A stretch of 55,426 bases of DNA from Sphaerisporangium album (GCF_003323745.1 NZ_QOIL01000007.1:292809-348234); one strand, 5' to 3'; shown: positions 11,267 through 20,608, counted from the first letter of the stretch. Program-made: numbers and translations. Notes: generated by a model not told the origin, from the sequence alone.

Positions 11267-11382
11267 GCGAAGAAATGATGCCGGTCCTCGACATGTACCG
11301 CAATCGGGGATTACCCGGAGATCCCGCCTCGTGGAAGGCGCGTCTCAGCAACCTCTCAGCGCGGATCAGTAGGCTCGCGGGC

Positions 11383-13956
11383 ATGAAGCTTGCGGGGAGG
11401 CGGACCGCCGCGTTGGTCATCGCGGCGCTTGTGGCGGCCGGGGCGGTGGTGTGGGCCCTGTGGCCGTCGCCCCCGCCTGCGAAGGGGCTCGACCAGATGA
11501 TCCCCGTGGTCGACGGGCCGCGCGACGACCAGCGGGTGACGCTCGACACCACCTTCTTCCCGCCCGCGGGCGGCGGCAGGCGTCCCGCGATCCTGCTCGC
11601 CCACGGGTTCGGCGGCAGCAAGGCGAGCGTGCGCGACGAGGCCGTGCGGCTGGCGGAGGCCGGGTACGCCGTGCTGACCTGGTCGGCGCGGGGCTTCGGC
11701 GCCTCGACGGGCCAGATCGCGCTCAACTCCCCCGACTACGAGGTCAAGGACGTCAGGCAGCTGATCGACTGGCTGGCCAAGCGGCCGGAGGTCCTGCTCG
11801 ACAGGCCCGGCGATCCGCGCCTCGGCGCCGCCGGGGGCTCGTACGGCGGGGCGATCACGCTGATGGCGGCCGCCTACGACGACAGGATCGACGCGATCGT
11901 CCCGCAGATCACGTGGCACGACCTCGCCGACGCGCTGTTCCCCGACGCCACCGGCGCCGGGCCGCGCAACGGCGTGTTCAAGCGCATGTGGGCCGGGCTG
12001 TTCTTCACCCGCGCCGTCGACTCCCCGCTGGCGCCGGGCGCGGGCGGGGCGGCGGCGCTCGCGGCGGGCGCGTCCGGCGCTCCCGGTGGTGCGGGCCGCG
12101 CCGGTGGGCCGCAGGACGTCCAGTGCGGGCGGTTCCTTCCGGAGATCTGCGCGATGTACACCGAGGTCGCGTCGACCGGCAGGGCCACCGACGCCGCCGT
12201 CCAGACGCTGCGCCGGTCCAGCCCCGTCTCCGTGCCCGGCAGGATCCGGGTGCCCAGCCTGCTGATCCAGGGCAAGCGCGACTCGCTCTTCCCGCTCGGC
12301 CACGCGGACGCCAACGCCAAGGCCATCGCCGCGACCGGCGCCCCCGTGGAGGTCGCCTGGTTCGAGGGCGGCCACGACGGCGGGGACGGCGAGCTCGACT
12401 GGGTGGCCGGCCGCACCATCGGCTGGTTCGACCGCTGGCTGAAGAAGGACGCGGCCTCAGGTGGCGAGGCCGCGCAGGCGTTCACCGTCACGCGGGACGG
12501 CGGGCGCGATCCGGGCACCCGGCGTCCCGTCCTCGTCCACGCCGTCTCCGGTCGCTACCCGGGGCTGTCCGGCACGGCGGGCACGCCGGTCGCGCTCGCC
12601 GGGCCCGCCCAGCCGGTCGCCGTCCCGCCCGGCGGGTCCCCCGCGTCGATCTCCAGCGTGCCGGGCATCGGCGGGCTGCTCGGCAACCTCGGCGGCGCGG
12701 CCGGGGCCGGGCTGTCGCTGGACATGCCGGGCCAAGCCGCCGCGTTCGACTCGGCCCCGCTGACCGCGCCGCTGGAGGTGACCGGCGCGCCGGTGGCCGA
12801 TCTCACGGTGAGCGGCGAGGGCGAGGTCACGCTCTTCGCCAAGATCTACGACGTCGGCGGGCAGCGTCCCACGCTCCCGCAGGGCCTGGTGGCGCCGTTC
12901 CGCGTCACCGCCAGGCCGGAGGGCACGCCGGTCAGGGTGACGCTTCCCACGATCGACCACCGCTTCGACGCCGGGCACCGGCTGCGCCTGGTGGTGAGCA
13001 CGACCGACATGGGGTTCGCCTCCGGCACCGCCCCCGCGGTGTTCCGCGTCGCGGCCGCGCCGGCGCCGCTCACCGTCCCGACCGATTCCGCGCTCAGGGC
13101 GGCCGCGGCGGGCCTGTCGTGGTGGACGTGGGCGCTGCCCCTCGCCGCGCTCGTCGTCGCCGTCGCGCTGGCGCTGGCCGGGCGCGTCCGGCGCCACGAC
13201 GCGCCGGACCCGGCGCTGGCCGAGGTGCCGCTGCAGATCACCGGGCTGACCAAGCGGTACCGCAACGGCGAGCTCGCCGTCGACGACCTGTCGTTCCGGG
13301 TCGAGCGGGGCCAGGTCCTCGGCCTGCTCGGGCCGAACGGCGCGGGCAAGACGACCACCATGCGCATGCTGCTCGGGCTGATCCACCCCGACGCGGGTGA
13401 GATCCGCGTCTTCGGGCACCGCGTGACGCCCGGCGCCGCCGTGCTCGCGCGCCTCGGGTCGTTCGTCGAGGGGCCCGGGTTCCTGCCCCACCTGTCCGGC
13501 CGGGAGAACATCGACCTGTACTGGCGGGCGACGGGGCGGCCGCGTGAGGACGCCCACGTCGAGGAGGCCCTGGAGATCGCCGGGCTCGGCGCGGCGCTGG
13601 ACCGCGCGGTGCGCACGTACTCCCAGGGCATGCGGCAGCGCCTGGCCATCGCGCAGGCCATGCTGGGGCTGCCCGACCTGCTCGTGCTGGACGAGCCCAC
13701 CAACGGGCTCGACCCGCCCCAGATCGCCGAGATGCGCCGCGTGCTGATTCGCTATGCCGCGCGCGGGCGCACGGTGATCGTCTCCAGCCACCTGCTCGCC
13801 GAGGTCGAGCAGACCTGCGATCACGTGGTCGTCATGCACCGCGGCCGTCTGGTCACGGCCGGCACGGTCACCGACCTGCTCGCCACGACCCCGTCCAACG
13901 GCGCGCCGGGCCGCCTGGAGGACGTCTTCCTCGACCTGATCGGCACCGAACGATGA
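11383..13956 (+). CDS. S15/CocE-type hydrolase fused to ABC ATPase
   Basis: An 857-residue fusion. Residues 8-30 form a membrane anchor. Residues 50-420 form an alpha/beta hydrolase of the X-Pro dipeptidyl-peptidase/CocE type with GGSYGGA (Ser near 153), GKRDSLFPL (Asp near 299) and GGHDGG (His near 329), followed by an S15-like C-terminal beta domain. A helix at about 576-601 (WWTWALPLAALVVAVALALAG) returns to the cytoplasm. Residues 620-857 are a complete ABC ATPase: GPNGAGKTTT near 648-657, YSQGMRQRLAIAQ and LLVLDEPTNGLD. The hydrolase would be outside and the ATPase inside. The ATG overlap with the next gene supplies the permease. The start at 11383 was chosen because it begins at the anchor; the ribosome site is weak. 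Confidence 0.8.
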   Translation: MKLAGRRTAALVIAALVAAGAVVWALWPSPPPAKGLDQMIPVVDGPRDDQRVTLDTTFFPPAGGGRRPAILLAHGFGGSKASVRDEAVRLAEAGYAVLTWSARGFGASTGQIALNSPDYEVKDVRQLIDWLAKRPEVLLDRPGDPRLGAAGGSYGGAITLMAAAYDDRIDAIVPQITWHDLADALFPDATGAGPRNGVFKRMWAGLFFTRAVDSPLAPGAGGAAALAAGASGAPGGAGRAGGPQDVQCGRFLPEICAMYTEVASTGRATDAAVQTLRRSSPVSVPGRIRVPSLLIQGKRDSLFPLGHADANAKAIAATGAPVEVAWFEGGHDGGDGELDWVAGRTIGWFDRWLKKDAASGGEAAQAFTVTRDGGRDPGTRRPVLVHAVSGRYPGLSGTAGTPVALAGPAQPVAVPPGGSPASISSVPGIGGLLGNLGGAAGAGLSLDMPGQAAAFDSAPLTAPLEVTGAPVADLTVSGEGEVTLFAKIYDVGGQRPTLPQGLVAPFRVTARPEGTPVRVTLPTIDHRFDAGHRLRLVVSTTDMGFASGTAPAVFRVAAAPAPLTVPTDSALRAAAAGLSWWTWALPLAALVVAVALALAGRVRRHDAPDPALAEVPLQITGLTKRYRNGELAVDDLSFRVERGQVLGLLGPNGAGKTTTMRMLLGLIHPDAGEIRVFGHRVTPGAAVLARLGSFVEGPGFLPHLSGRENIDLYWRATGRPREDAHVEEALEIAGLGAALDRAVRTYSQGMRQRLAIAQAMLGLPDLLVLDEPTNGLDPPQIAEMRRVLIRYAARGRTVIVSSHLLAEVEQTCDHVVVMHRGRLVTAGTVTDLLATTPSNGAPGRLEDVFLDLIGTER

Positions 13957-14879
13957 CCCCGGGCGTGCGCGGCCAGGACGTGGGACAGACCCCCGACACG
14001 GGAGACGAAACAGCCGGAATGAGCACAACGGGCAAGGCCAACGAAGCGGGATCGTATGCGGCGCGGCGAACTCTGCCGTTGCGGGTGGAGGTCGTGCGGC
14101 AGTTCCGGCGCCGGCGCACGCTCGTGATGTTCGGCCTGCTGCTGGCGCTGCCGTGGATCCTCGTCGTGGCGTTCTCGCTCGGCCCGGCGCCCACCCAGCA
14201 GAGCACCCTGCGCCTGTCGGACCTTGCGACCCAGGGCGGCCTGAACTTCGCCGCGTTCACGCTGTCGGTCTCGGCGACGCTGCTGCTGGTGGTGGCCGTG
14301 GCTCTGTTCTGCGGGGACACCGTGGCCAGCGAGGCGAGCTGGTCGTCGCTGCGCTACCTGCTCGCCGCGCCGGTGCCCCGCGACCGCCTGCTGCGGCAGA
14401 AGCTCGTGGTGGCGCTCGGCTACTCGGCGGCGGCGGTCATCGCGCTGCCGCTGATGGCGCTGCTGGCGGGCACGGTGGCCTTCGGCTGGAACGACATCCG
14501 CCTGCCGGGCACGGGCGAGGCCATCGCGGCCACGACGGTGCTGCCGCGCTTCGGCATCGTCATCGGCTACGCCCTGGTGAGCCAGCTCGTCGTGGCGGCG
14601 CTGGCGTTCCTGCTCTCGGTGAACACCGACTCCCCGCTGGGCGCGGTCGGCGGCGCGGTCGGGCTGGTCATCGTGAGCAACATCCTCCAGGCGGTCGAGG
14701 CGCTCGGCGTCGTCCGCGAGTTCCTCCCGACGTTCTGGAACATGGCGTGGCTCGACGCCCTCGCCCCGGAACTGGACTGGAGCGGCATGCTCAAGGGCGC
14801 CTCCCTGTCCGTGACCTACGCCGCCATCCTCACCGCCCTGGCTTTCCGCCGCTTCCGCCGCAAGGACGTCGTCTCCTGA
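13953..14879 (+). CDS. ABC-2-type transporter permease
   Basis: A 308-residue membrane protein with a soluble N-terminus and about six helices (MFGLLLALPWILVVAFSLG, LSVSATLLLVVAVALFCGDTVASEASWSSLRYLLAAPVPRDRLL and further segments). The SLRYLLAAPVPR loop with preceding GDTVASE is typical of ABC-2 permeases. It overlaps the hydrolase/ATPase fusion by ATGA and is certainly its partner. A second start (ATG 14019, MSTTGKANEAG) preceded by CCGGA may be the real one, since the first 22 residues look unstructured. Substrate unknown; the fused peptidase suggests a peptide or modified peptide. Confidence 0.82.
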   Translation: MTPGVRGQDVGQTPDTGDETAGMSTTGKANEAGSYAARRTLPLRVEVVRQFRRRRTLVMFGLLLALPWILVVAFSLGPAPTQQSTLRLSDLATQGGLNFAAFTLSVSATLLLVVAVALFCGDTVASEASWSSLRYLLAAPVPRDRLLRQKLVVALGYSAAAVIALPLMALLAGTVAFGWNDIRLPGTGEAIAATTVLPRFGIVIGYALVSQLVVAALAFLLSVNTDSPLGAVGGAVGLVIVSNILQAVEALGVVREFLPTFWNMAWLDALAPELDWSGMLKGASLSVTYAAILTALAFRRFRRKDVVS

Positions 14880-15107
14880 AGCCTTCGAAAGTCATGGGTT
14901 CACCAAGGGGCGTGCGCCCAGGCAACGGTTCCCTTGTGTCCGGGGGGCGCACGGCCGGTACGAAATACACCGCTGAGGCTTCCGGGGCACACGAGAATAG
15001 TGACTTTCTGCGAGCGCAAAGTGTGTTTGGGGGAACATTGGTGGCGCTGGTCTGAAATGATCCTCTCGGTAATCCTGTCGGACATCGAGAATGACGGACA
15101 GTGACTG

Positions 15108-16433
15108 ATGCCCCCCATCGATCAATTGACAACGTACGCGGCGGACAACCCGCTCGGAGCGGCCATCATCTGCGTGTCCGCCCTGGTCGCCCTCGTGCTC
15201 GCGTTCTTCGCCCTTCGCGGGGCCTACCGCGCGGTCTCGCACGCGTACCGCAAGTTCGCCGAGAACCGCCCGGCGGAGGACATCCTCACCATCGTCGCGG
15301 CCAGCATCGCGACCGGGGTGTCCGCGCAGGGCATGTGGCGCTTCTCCGGTGACGTGCTCGGCTTCGACGGCCCGCTGCGCCTGCTGCTCTTCGCGTTCAT
15401 CGAGGTCGCGGTGATCACCAGCGCCGTGCGCGCCCGCCGCAACATGCGCGAGAACTACTCGGCCGGCATCGACGGCATGGCGGTGTGGGTGCTCACCGGC
15501 CTGTCGGCGGTGCTGTCCAGCCTGGACGCCCGCAGCCTGGCCGAGGCCATCTTCCGGCTCGCCGCCCCGCTGGTCGCCGCGTGGCTGTGGGAGCGCGGCA
15601 TGGCCATCGAGCGGCACCGCATCACCGGCCGTTCCCGCATCAAGTGGCGGTTCACCCCCGAACGGGCGATGGTCCGCATGGGTCTGGCCGAGGTCAGCGA
15701 CCGCACCGTGACCGAGGTCGACGCCCACCGCCGGCTCACCCGCGTGGCCCTGGCCGCCAAGCGCGCCCGCGCCCTGCGCGAGGCGGGCGCCTCCGACCGC
15801 AAGATGCGCGCCGCGCTCGCCAAGCTGGACCGCGTGATGGACCAGGCCGTGGAGCACACCGGCCTCGCGGTCGACCCGGGCCGCCAGGAGGCGCTGCTGT
15901 CGCAGATCGGCGCGCTGTACAACACCAGCGCCCTCATCGACCTGCGTCCTCCGGTGCCGTGGGAGCCGGAGGAGCCGCCCGCGCCGCACGCCCTCCCCGT
16001 GGCGGGCGGCACCCGCGCGGCCGCCTACGTGGACGACGACGAGGACGCCGAGATGGTGGAGCCGGAGTCCGCTCCCCAGGTGGTCGACACGGCCCAGCGC
16101 GCGGCCCTCATGCGCGCGGCGCGCCAGTACTGGGACAAGCAGATCGAGCGCAGGTTCGTGCCCCGCGCGGCGGACATCGCCAGGGAGACCGGCATCTCGC
16201 TGGCCACGGCCCGGGAGTACCGCGCCCTGTGGAAACTGGAGCCCCGGGCGCACGCGCTGATCGAGGCCGCCTACAACGAGCACGGCATCATCGACACCGG
16301 GACGTTCCCCGCGATCGTGGTCCCGGACGGCTCCGACTCCGGCGACCGCTCCGACCACGAGGAGCCGGTGCTGAGCATGAACGGCTCCGGCAGCATGAAC
16401 GGCTCCGGCCCGGCCTACACCGCCGGGGTGTGA
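15108..16433 (+). CDS. SpdB/DUF2637-like membrane protein with HTH-like tail
   Basis: A 441-residue protein with four to five hydrophobic segments in the first 170 residues (AAIICVSALVALVLAFFAL, ILTIVAASIATGVSAQGMW, LRLLLFAFIEVAVITSAV, AVWVLTGLSAVLSSL, AIFRLAAPLVAAWLW). This arrangement resembles the SpdB/DUF2637 membrane proteins of actinomycete transfer elements. The remainder is cytoplasmic: a basic helical stretch, an acidic linker near 300-320 and a helix-turn-helix-like segment (RAADIARETGISLATAREYRALWKL, near 350-375). It stands alone, with no other transfer gene nearby, so it may be chromosomal domestication rather than an integrated element. The ribosome site before ATG is weak. Exact role unknown. 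Confidence 0.55.
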   Translation: MPPIDQLTTYAADNPLGAAIICVSALVALVLAFFALRGAYRAVSHAYRKFAENRPAEDILTIVAASIATGVSAQGMWRFSGDVLGFDGPLRLLLFAFIEVAVITSAVRARRNMRENYSAGIDGMAVWVLTGLSAVLSSLDARSLAEAIFRLAAPLVAAWLWERGMAIERHRITGRSRIKWRFTPERAMVRMGLAEVSDRTVTEVDAHRRLTRVALAAKRARALREAGASDRKMRAALAKLDRVMDQAVEHTGLAVDPGRQEALLSQIGALYNTSALIDLRPPVPWEPEEPPAPHALPVAGGTRAAAYVDDDEDAEMVEPESAPQVVDTAQRAALMRAARQYWDKQIERRFVPRAADIARETGISLATAREYRALWKLEPRAHALIEAAYNEHGIIDTGTFPAIVVPDGSDSGDRSDHEEPVLSMNGSGSMNGSGPAYTAGV

Positions 16434-16470
16434 GCGTCACGCCGCGATCACCGATCTCAGGGTGACGAGA

Positions 16471-16508
16471 AGCCGCGGTCCGGAGGCAGGAGCCTCCGGA
16501 CCGCGGCT
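16471..16508. terminator. Strong bidirectional terminator hairpin
   Basis: A perfect 17-bp GC-rich stem (left arm 16471-16487, right arm 16492-16508) closes on the 4-base loop AGGA. It lies 37 bases after the SpdB-like gene and downstream of the opposite small gene, so it probably terminates both. There is no U-run. Confidence 0.8.
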
Positions 16509-16556
16509 CTCGCGGTGGGCCCGGCGGACGTTTCCGCGCGGCCCGGACGACGGGCG

Positions 16557-16724
16557 TCAGTCCCAGTGCGGGGGTCGCTCCTCCAGCAACCGGGAGACGT
16601 CGTCTGACGAGCGCCACTCGCCCCAGCCGGAGTCGGTGTCGTCGCTCGTCTGGTCGGGTAGCACCGGCAGCCCCTCCTCGGAGAGGTCCACCGGACGCAG
16701 GTCATCCGGCTCATGCACAGTCAC
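16557..16724 (-). CDS. Small conserved acidic protein
   Basis: A 55-residue acidic protein, start VTVHEPDDLRPVDL and end DVSRLLEERPPHWD, with the core GLPVLPDQTSDDTDSGWGE. I recognise this pattern (VLPDQT.DDTD.GWGE ... LLEERPPHWD) as a small protein found widely in actinomycetes, without known function. GTG at 16724 and GTG at 16718 are both possible starts; neither has a clear ribosome site, so it may be translated from a leaderless or very short leader. The next real gene on the other side is divergent. Confidence 0.75.
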   Translation of the reverse strand: MTVHEPDDLRPVDLSEEGLPVLPDQTSDDTDSGWGEWRSSDDVSRLLEERPPHWD

Positions 16725-16942
16725 GGGCCCAATGCTACGCGGCCCCGCCGAGGTCCGGTCTCCGCGCCTCCCAAGACTTCGTCGATTCCCCCTATAAGTG
16801 ATTCCCGGCGCGCTGCAGTGCACCGCTCGCGAGAGCCCGCATCTCGGGCGTGCTCACGTCCGGGGGAACAGCGCGGAACCGCCCGCACGGGTACGATGCG
16901 GGAGCAGGCAGCACGCCGGAACGACCCCCACGTGAGGCGGCC

Positions 16943-19060
16943 ATGGCATCGCCGGGAGCATGGCGAAGAGACGGAAACCTCCCCGCGGAGCTCACCAGCT
17001 TCGTCGGCCGAGACCGGCTGCTCGCCACCCTCAGGCAGCGCCTTCTCGAAGCCCGCCTGGTGACCGTGACGGGCATCGGCGGCGTCGGCAAGTCGCGGAC
17101 GGCGCTGCGCGCCGCCCACCAGATGCTCGCCCAGTACCGCGACGGCGTCTGGTACGCCGACCTGTCCCGCCTGCAGGACCCGATCATGGTGCCGCACGCG
17201 ATCAACGCGGCCCTGGGCATCGCGGACCAGTCCGCCCGCCCGGAGATCGAGACGTTGGCCGACTGGCTGGCCGAGCGCGAGCTGCTCCTGGTGATCGACT
17301 CCTGCGAGCACGTCGTGGCCGCGACCGCGCAGCTCGTCGAGCGGGTGCTGCGCGCCGCCCCCGGCGTGCGGGTGCTGGCGACGAGCAGGCAGTCCCTCGG
17401 CGTCCAGGGCGAGCAGTCCCTGCCGATCGCCCCGCTGCTGGTGCCGGGCGACGACCGCGGCGAGAGCCCGTACCTCAACGAGTCGGTCCAGCTCTTCGCC
17501 GAGCGCGCCTCGGCGGTCGTCCCCGGGTTCTCGGTGGACGAGGAGAACATCACGGCCGTCTCCGAGCTGTGCCGGCGGCTGGACGGCATCCCGCTGGCGA
17601 TCGAGCTGGCGGCGGTGCGCCTGCGGGCGCTGTCGGTGGAGCAGATCCTCGCGCTGCTGATCGACCGCTTCAGCCTGCTCGCGGGCGCCAGCCGTACGGC
17701 GCTGCCCCGCCACCAGACGCTGCGCGCGGCGATCGGCTGGAGCCACGAGCTGTGCGCGCCGGCCGAGCGCCTGCTGTGGGCGCGCCTGTCGGTGTTCTCC
17801 GGCGACTTCGAGCTGGAGGCCGCCCGGGAGGTCTGCGCGGGCGAGACGCTGCCGGAGGACGAGGTGATGGACCTCATCTCCGGACTGATCGAGAAGTCCA
17901 TCCTGCTGAGCTCCAGCGAGCGGTCGGGCGTCCGCTACCGGCTCATCGACACGCTGCGCCAGTACGGCAGAGAGTGGCTGGACAAGCTGGGCGAGACCGA
18001 CGACGTCCGCAGCCGCCACCGCGACTACTACCTGGGGCTGGCCGAGCGCGGCGAGGGCGCGTGGTCGGGGCCGAGGCAGGTTTACTGGTTCGGCCGCATG
18101 CGCCAGGAGCACGACAACATCCGGGCCGCTCTCGACTTCTGCCTGCGCGACCCGGCCGAGGCGCGCACCGGCCTCACGCTGCTGTCGTCCCTGTGGTTCA
18201 TGTGGGTCGCCTGCGGGTTCGCCCGCGAGGGCCGCCTGTACCTCGAACGGGCGCTGGCCGCCTCCCCGGACCCGAGCCGTGAGCGCTGTAAGGCGTTGTG
18301 GGTGCTGGCGTACGTCCGCAGCGCGCAGGGCGACACCGCGGGGGCGCTGGAGGCGGCGGAGCAGTGCGCGAACGACGCGGTCCGCGTGGGCGACCGGATC
18401 GCGTGGATCCTGGCGACGAAGATGCAGGGCACCGCCGCGTGGCTCAAGGGCGACCTGCACAAGGCGACGACGCTCCTCGGTGCGGCGATCCAGTTCCACC
18501 GCAGCGGGCGCGAGCTGAACCCCGGCCTGCTCCCCGCCATCGTGGAGCTCGCGGTGGTGCTCACCCAGCAGGGCGAGCTGGAGGAGGCCGAAGATCTGCT
18601 GCGCGACTGCCGGCAGCTCTGCGCCGAGCGCGGCGAGCTGTGGCTGCGCTCGTACGCCGTCTGGGCGACCTCGGCGATCGAGCGCATGACCGGCCGCACG
18701 GCGGACGCGGTGTTCAGCGCGCAGGAGGCTCTGCGCATGAAGCGGCACTTCCACGACGTGCTCGGGGTCGTGGTGGCGATGGAGACGCTCTCGCAACTCG
18801 CCCTCGACCAGGGCGACGCGGCGCGGGCGGCGCGCATGCTGGGCGCGGGGCAGGTGAACTGGCAGATGTTCGGCCTGCCGCTGTTCGGCTCGCCGTTCTT
18901 CGGCACCGAGCACGAGCAGTGCGTCAAGGAGTGCAGGCGCCTGCTCGGCGAGGACGCCTACGCCGAGGCCTACCGGCAGGGCACGCGCATGGACTTCGAG
19001 GAGGCCGTCAGCTACGCCTTGGGCGAGAGCGGTCCGGACCCCCGCGACGGCGCGGCGTGA
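16943..19060 (+). CDS. STAND-type ATPase with TPR region, no HTH
   Basis: A 705-residue protein of the LuxR/AfsR-related STAND class. It starts with the ELTSFVGRDRLLATL box, then Walker A GIGGVGKSRTA (near 43-53), Walker B LLLVIDSCEHV (near 114-124), VLATSRQSLGVQGEQ and the winged-helix region RLDGIPLAIELAAVRLRALSVEQI. From about residue 430 to the end are TPR-like helical repeats. Unlike many relatives it has neither an N-terminal SARP nor a C-terminal LuxR helix-turn-helix, so it is a sensor/switch without its own DNA-binding domain. The ATG at 16943 has GAGG five bases upstream. Ligand and partner unknown. Confidence 0.8.
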   Translation: MASPGAWRRDGNLPAELTSFVGRDRLLATLRQRLLEARLVTVTGIGGVGKSRTALRAAHQMLAQYRDGVWYADLSRLQDPIMVPHAINAALGIADQSARPEIETLADWLAERELLLVIDSCEHVVAATAQLVERVLRAAPGVRVLATSRQSLGVQGEQSLPIAPLLVPGDDRGESPYLNESVQLFAERASAVVPGFSVDEENITAVSELCRRLDGIPLAIELAAVRLRALSVEQILALLIDRFSLLAGASRTALPRHQTLRAAIGWSHELCAPAERLLWARLSVFSGDFELEAAREVCAGETLPEDEVMDLISGLIEKSILLSSSERSGVRYRLIDTLRQYGREWLDKLGETDDVRSRHRDYYLGLAERGEGAWSGPRQVYWFGRMRQEHDNIRAALDFCLRDPAEARTGLTLLSSLWFMWVACGFAREGRLYLERALAASPDPSRERCKALWVLAYVRSAQGDTAGALEAAEQCANDAVRVGDRIAWILATKMQGTAAWLKGDLHKATTLLGAAIQFHRSGRELNPGLLPAIVELAVVLTQQGELEEAEDLLRDCRQLCAERGELWLRSYAVWATSAIERMTGRTADAVFSAQEALRMKRHFHDVLGVVVAMETLSQLALDQGDAARAARMLGAGQVNWQMFGLPLFGSPFFGTEHEQCVKECRRLLGEDAYAEAYRQGTRMDFEEAVSYALGESGPDPRDGAA

Positions 19061-19135
19061 CGACCTCCGCGTGACGATCCCCGCGTGGCAAATCGGGCAT
19101 GACGGCACCGTGGGCCCGTTGCTGCCGGGACGCTT

Positions 19136-20125
19136 TCAGTTGTGCTCGCCGCGGATGGGCAGAGTGGTCCCCTTCCAGGCGCGGGTGTACCGGGTGCTGG
19201 TGAGCGAGTAGGCCACGCTGCCGCTGACCCAGTGTTCGAGGCCGCGCACGTAGGCCGTCACCGCCTCGGAGCCCTGCCCGGCGAGCTCGGCCCGCAGGGA
19301 CAGCATCCGGGCGACGGCCTGGTCGCGCATGCGGCCGATCTGGTCCATCGCGTTCTGGACCGACCGGTCGCCGTCCCGAGCCAGGACGCTGACCAGGTTG
19401 TTCCCGGCGTTGACGCCGTCGCGCTCCTTGGCATAGGAGAGCAGGTCGTTGTCCCAGACGACGACGTCGTTGGCGCATTCGGTGATCGCGCGCACGGACG
19501 GGTGCCGCCACTCGCCGGGGGTGAGGGCGTGCCCGGTGGCGACGTCGACGAGCGCGAAGACCGTCAGCATGGCGCCGGTCCTGCGCCGCATGAAGACGTA
19601 GTCGCCGTAGGTGGGGACGACGGCGTCCTCCCGGTTGGCGGCCTCCCATACCTGGGCGAAGAGGTAGTCCTTGGTGACGGTCCGCCAGCGGTCGAGCTGG
19701 TCGGCGTCGCCGGCCGCGCCGACGCGGCCCACGATGTCGCGCATGGCCCGCGCGAAGGGGTCCTCGACGGGGGTTCCGGTCTCGGAGTCGTCCAGGACGG
19801 CGAGCAGTTGCGGAAGCGCGCGGGCGATTTCGGCGGCCCGCCGGTCGGACTCGCAGAAGGCGTCGTCGAAGGCGAAGAGCCACACGCACCAGTCGGTCAC
19901 CAGCCGGAGCGCGTCGTACGGGGCGTAGGGGTAGGTGCGGGCACCGAGGTGTCCGTAGGCGGCCTCGCGGTAGCGCTCCAGCTCGGCGTGGTCGACGATC
20001 ATCCGGCTGGCCCGCAGCCAGGAGAAGGTCTCCTGGTCGACCTGGGCGGCGTACGGGCTGATCAGGCTGGGGAAAGGGCTCGACAAATCGGGTAGAAGAA
20101 GCTGGGAATGCGCTAAATCAGCCAT
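19136..20125 (-). CDS. Class I terpene cyclase
   Basis: A 329-residue bacterial terpene synthase. It shows the aspartate-rich motif DDAFCE (residues 87-92, DDxxxE form), the pyrophosphate-sensing region FMRRRTG near 178-184, the NSE triad N226-D-L-L-S230-Y-A-K-E234, and the C-terminal RY pair (312-313). Length and motif order fit cyclisation of farnesyl or geranylgeranyl diphosphate. A GTG at 20159-20161 would add 12 residues (VTGCLCCHDVE), but the ATG at 20125 fits the family better. No prenyltransferase or P450 lies next to it; the only close neighbour on the same strand is the ankyrin gene upstream. Product unknown. Confidence 0.88.
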   Translation of the reverse strand: MADLAHSQLLLPDLSSPFPSLISPYAAQVDQETFSWLRASRMIVDHAELERYREAAYGHLGARTYPYAPYDALRLVTDWCVWLFAFDDAFCESDRRAAEIARALPQLLAVLDDSETGTPVEDPFARAMRDIVGRVGAAGDADQLDRWRTVTKDYLFAQVWEAANREDAVVPTYGDYVFMRRRTGAMLTVFALVDVATGHALTPGEWRHPSVRAITECANDVVVWDNDLLSYAKERDGVNAGNNLVSVLARDGDRSVQNAMDQIGRMRDQAVARMLSLRAELAGQGSEAVTAYVRGLEHWVSGSVAYSLTSTRYTRAWKGTTLPIRGEHN

Positions 20126-20185
20126 CTCCACATCATGGCAACAAAGACAGCCCGTAACCACTCCGCGACAGGTCCGTATGTGACG

Positions 20186-20608
20186 CTATCGACCTTTGTC
20201 GGCGAACCATTTCAGGATTTCGGTCTGCCCGAACATGCGGGCGGTGTCGGCCGCCGAGGGCGATCCCGCGGACGGATCGGCTCCGGCGTCCAGGAGCGCC
20301 CGCACCACTTCGGGCTGTTTCTTGAAGACCGCGCCCGCCAGCGGCGTCTGCCCCCGGTCGTTGGCGCGCCCCGGATCGGCCCCCCGCTCCAGCAGGGCCC
20401 GGACGGTCCCGGCGTGGCCGTGGTAGGCGGCGAGCATCAGCAGCGTGTCACCCTTGTCGTTGTGGAGGTTCGCCGGAACCCCCGCGTCGACGTAGGCGCA
20501 CAGCCGGTCGGTCTCCCCCGATCTCGCCATCTGGAACAACCGGGTTGCGAGCTCCTCGACGTCCGCGTCGGCGGCGCCGTCCTCAGCGCGGTGTGCCACG
20601 TCATCCAT
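20186..20608 (-). CDS. Ankyrin-repeat protein
   Basis: A 140-residue soluble protein made mostly of ankyrin repeats: a partial repeat with GETDRLCAYVDAGVPANLHNDKG, DTLLMLAAYHGHAGTVRALLERGADPGRANDRG, QTPLAGAVFKKQPEVVRALLDAGADPSAGSP, and a capping helix pair ending TEILKWFADKGR. This is a protein-binding scaffold with no catalytic residues. The ATG at 20608 was chosen because the upstream reading is low-quality. It may be co-transcribed with the terpene cyclase 60 bases downstream. It is divergent from the PAC2 gene. Confidence 0.82.
   Translation of the reverse strand: MDDVAHRAEDGAADADVEELATRLFQMARSGETDRLCAYVDAGVPANLHNDKGDTLLMLAAYHGHAGTVRALLERGADPGRANDRGQTPLAGAVFKKQPEVVRALLDAGADPSAGSPSAADTARMFGQTEILKWFADKGR

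Noticed and set aside
11451..13400. 649-codon plus-strand frame inside the S15/ABC fusion gene
   Set aside because: Out-of-frame shadow without domain features.
16471..16508. tRNA or CRISPR-like element from the 17-bp palindrome
   Set aside because: A single perfect stem with a 4-base loop between two gene ends fits a terminator; no cloverleaf and no repeat array.
16721..19108. 795-codon antisense frame opposite the STAND ATPase
   Set aside because: Shadow of the real gene; its translation is Arg/Ala/Gly/Leu-biased with no motif.
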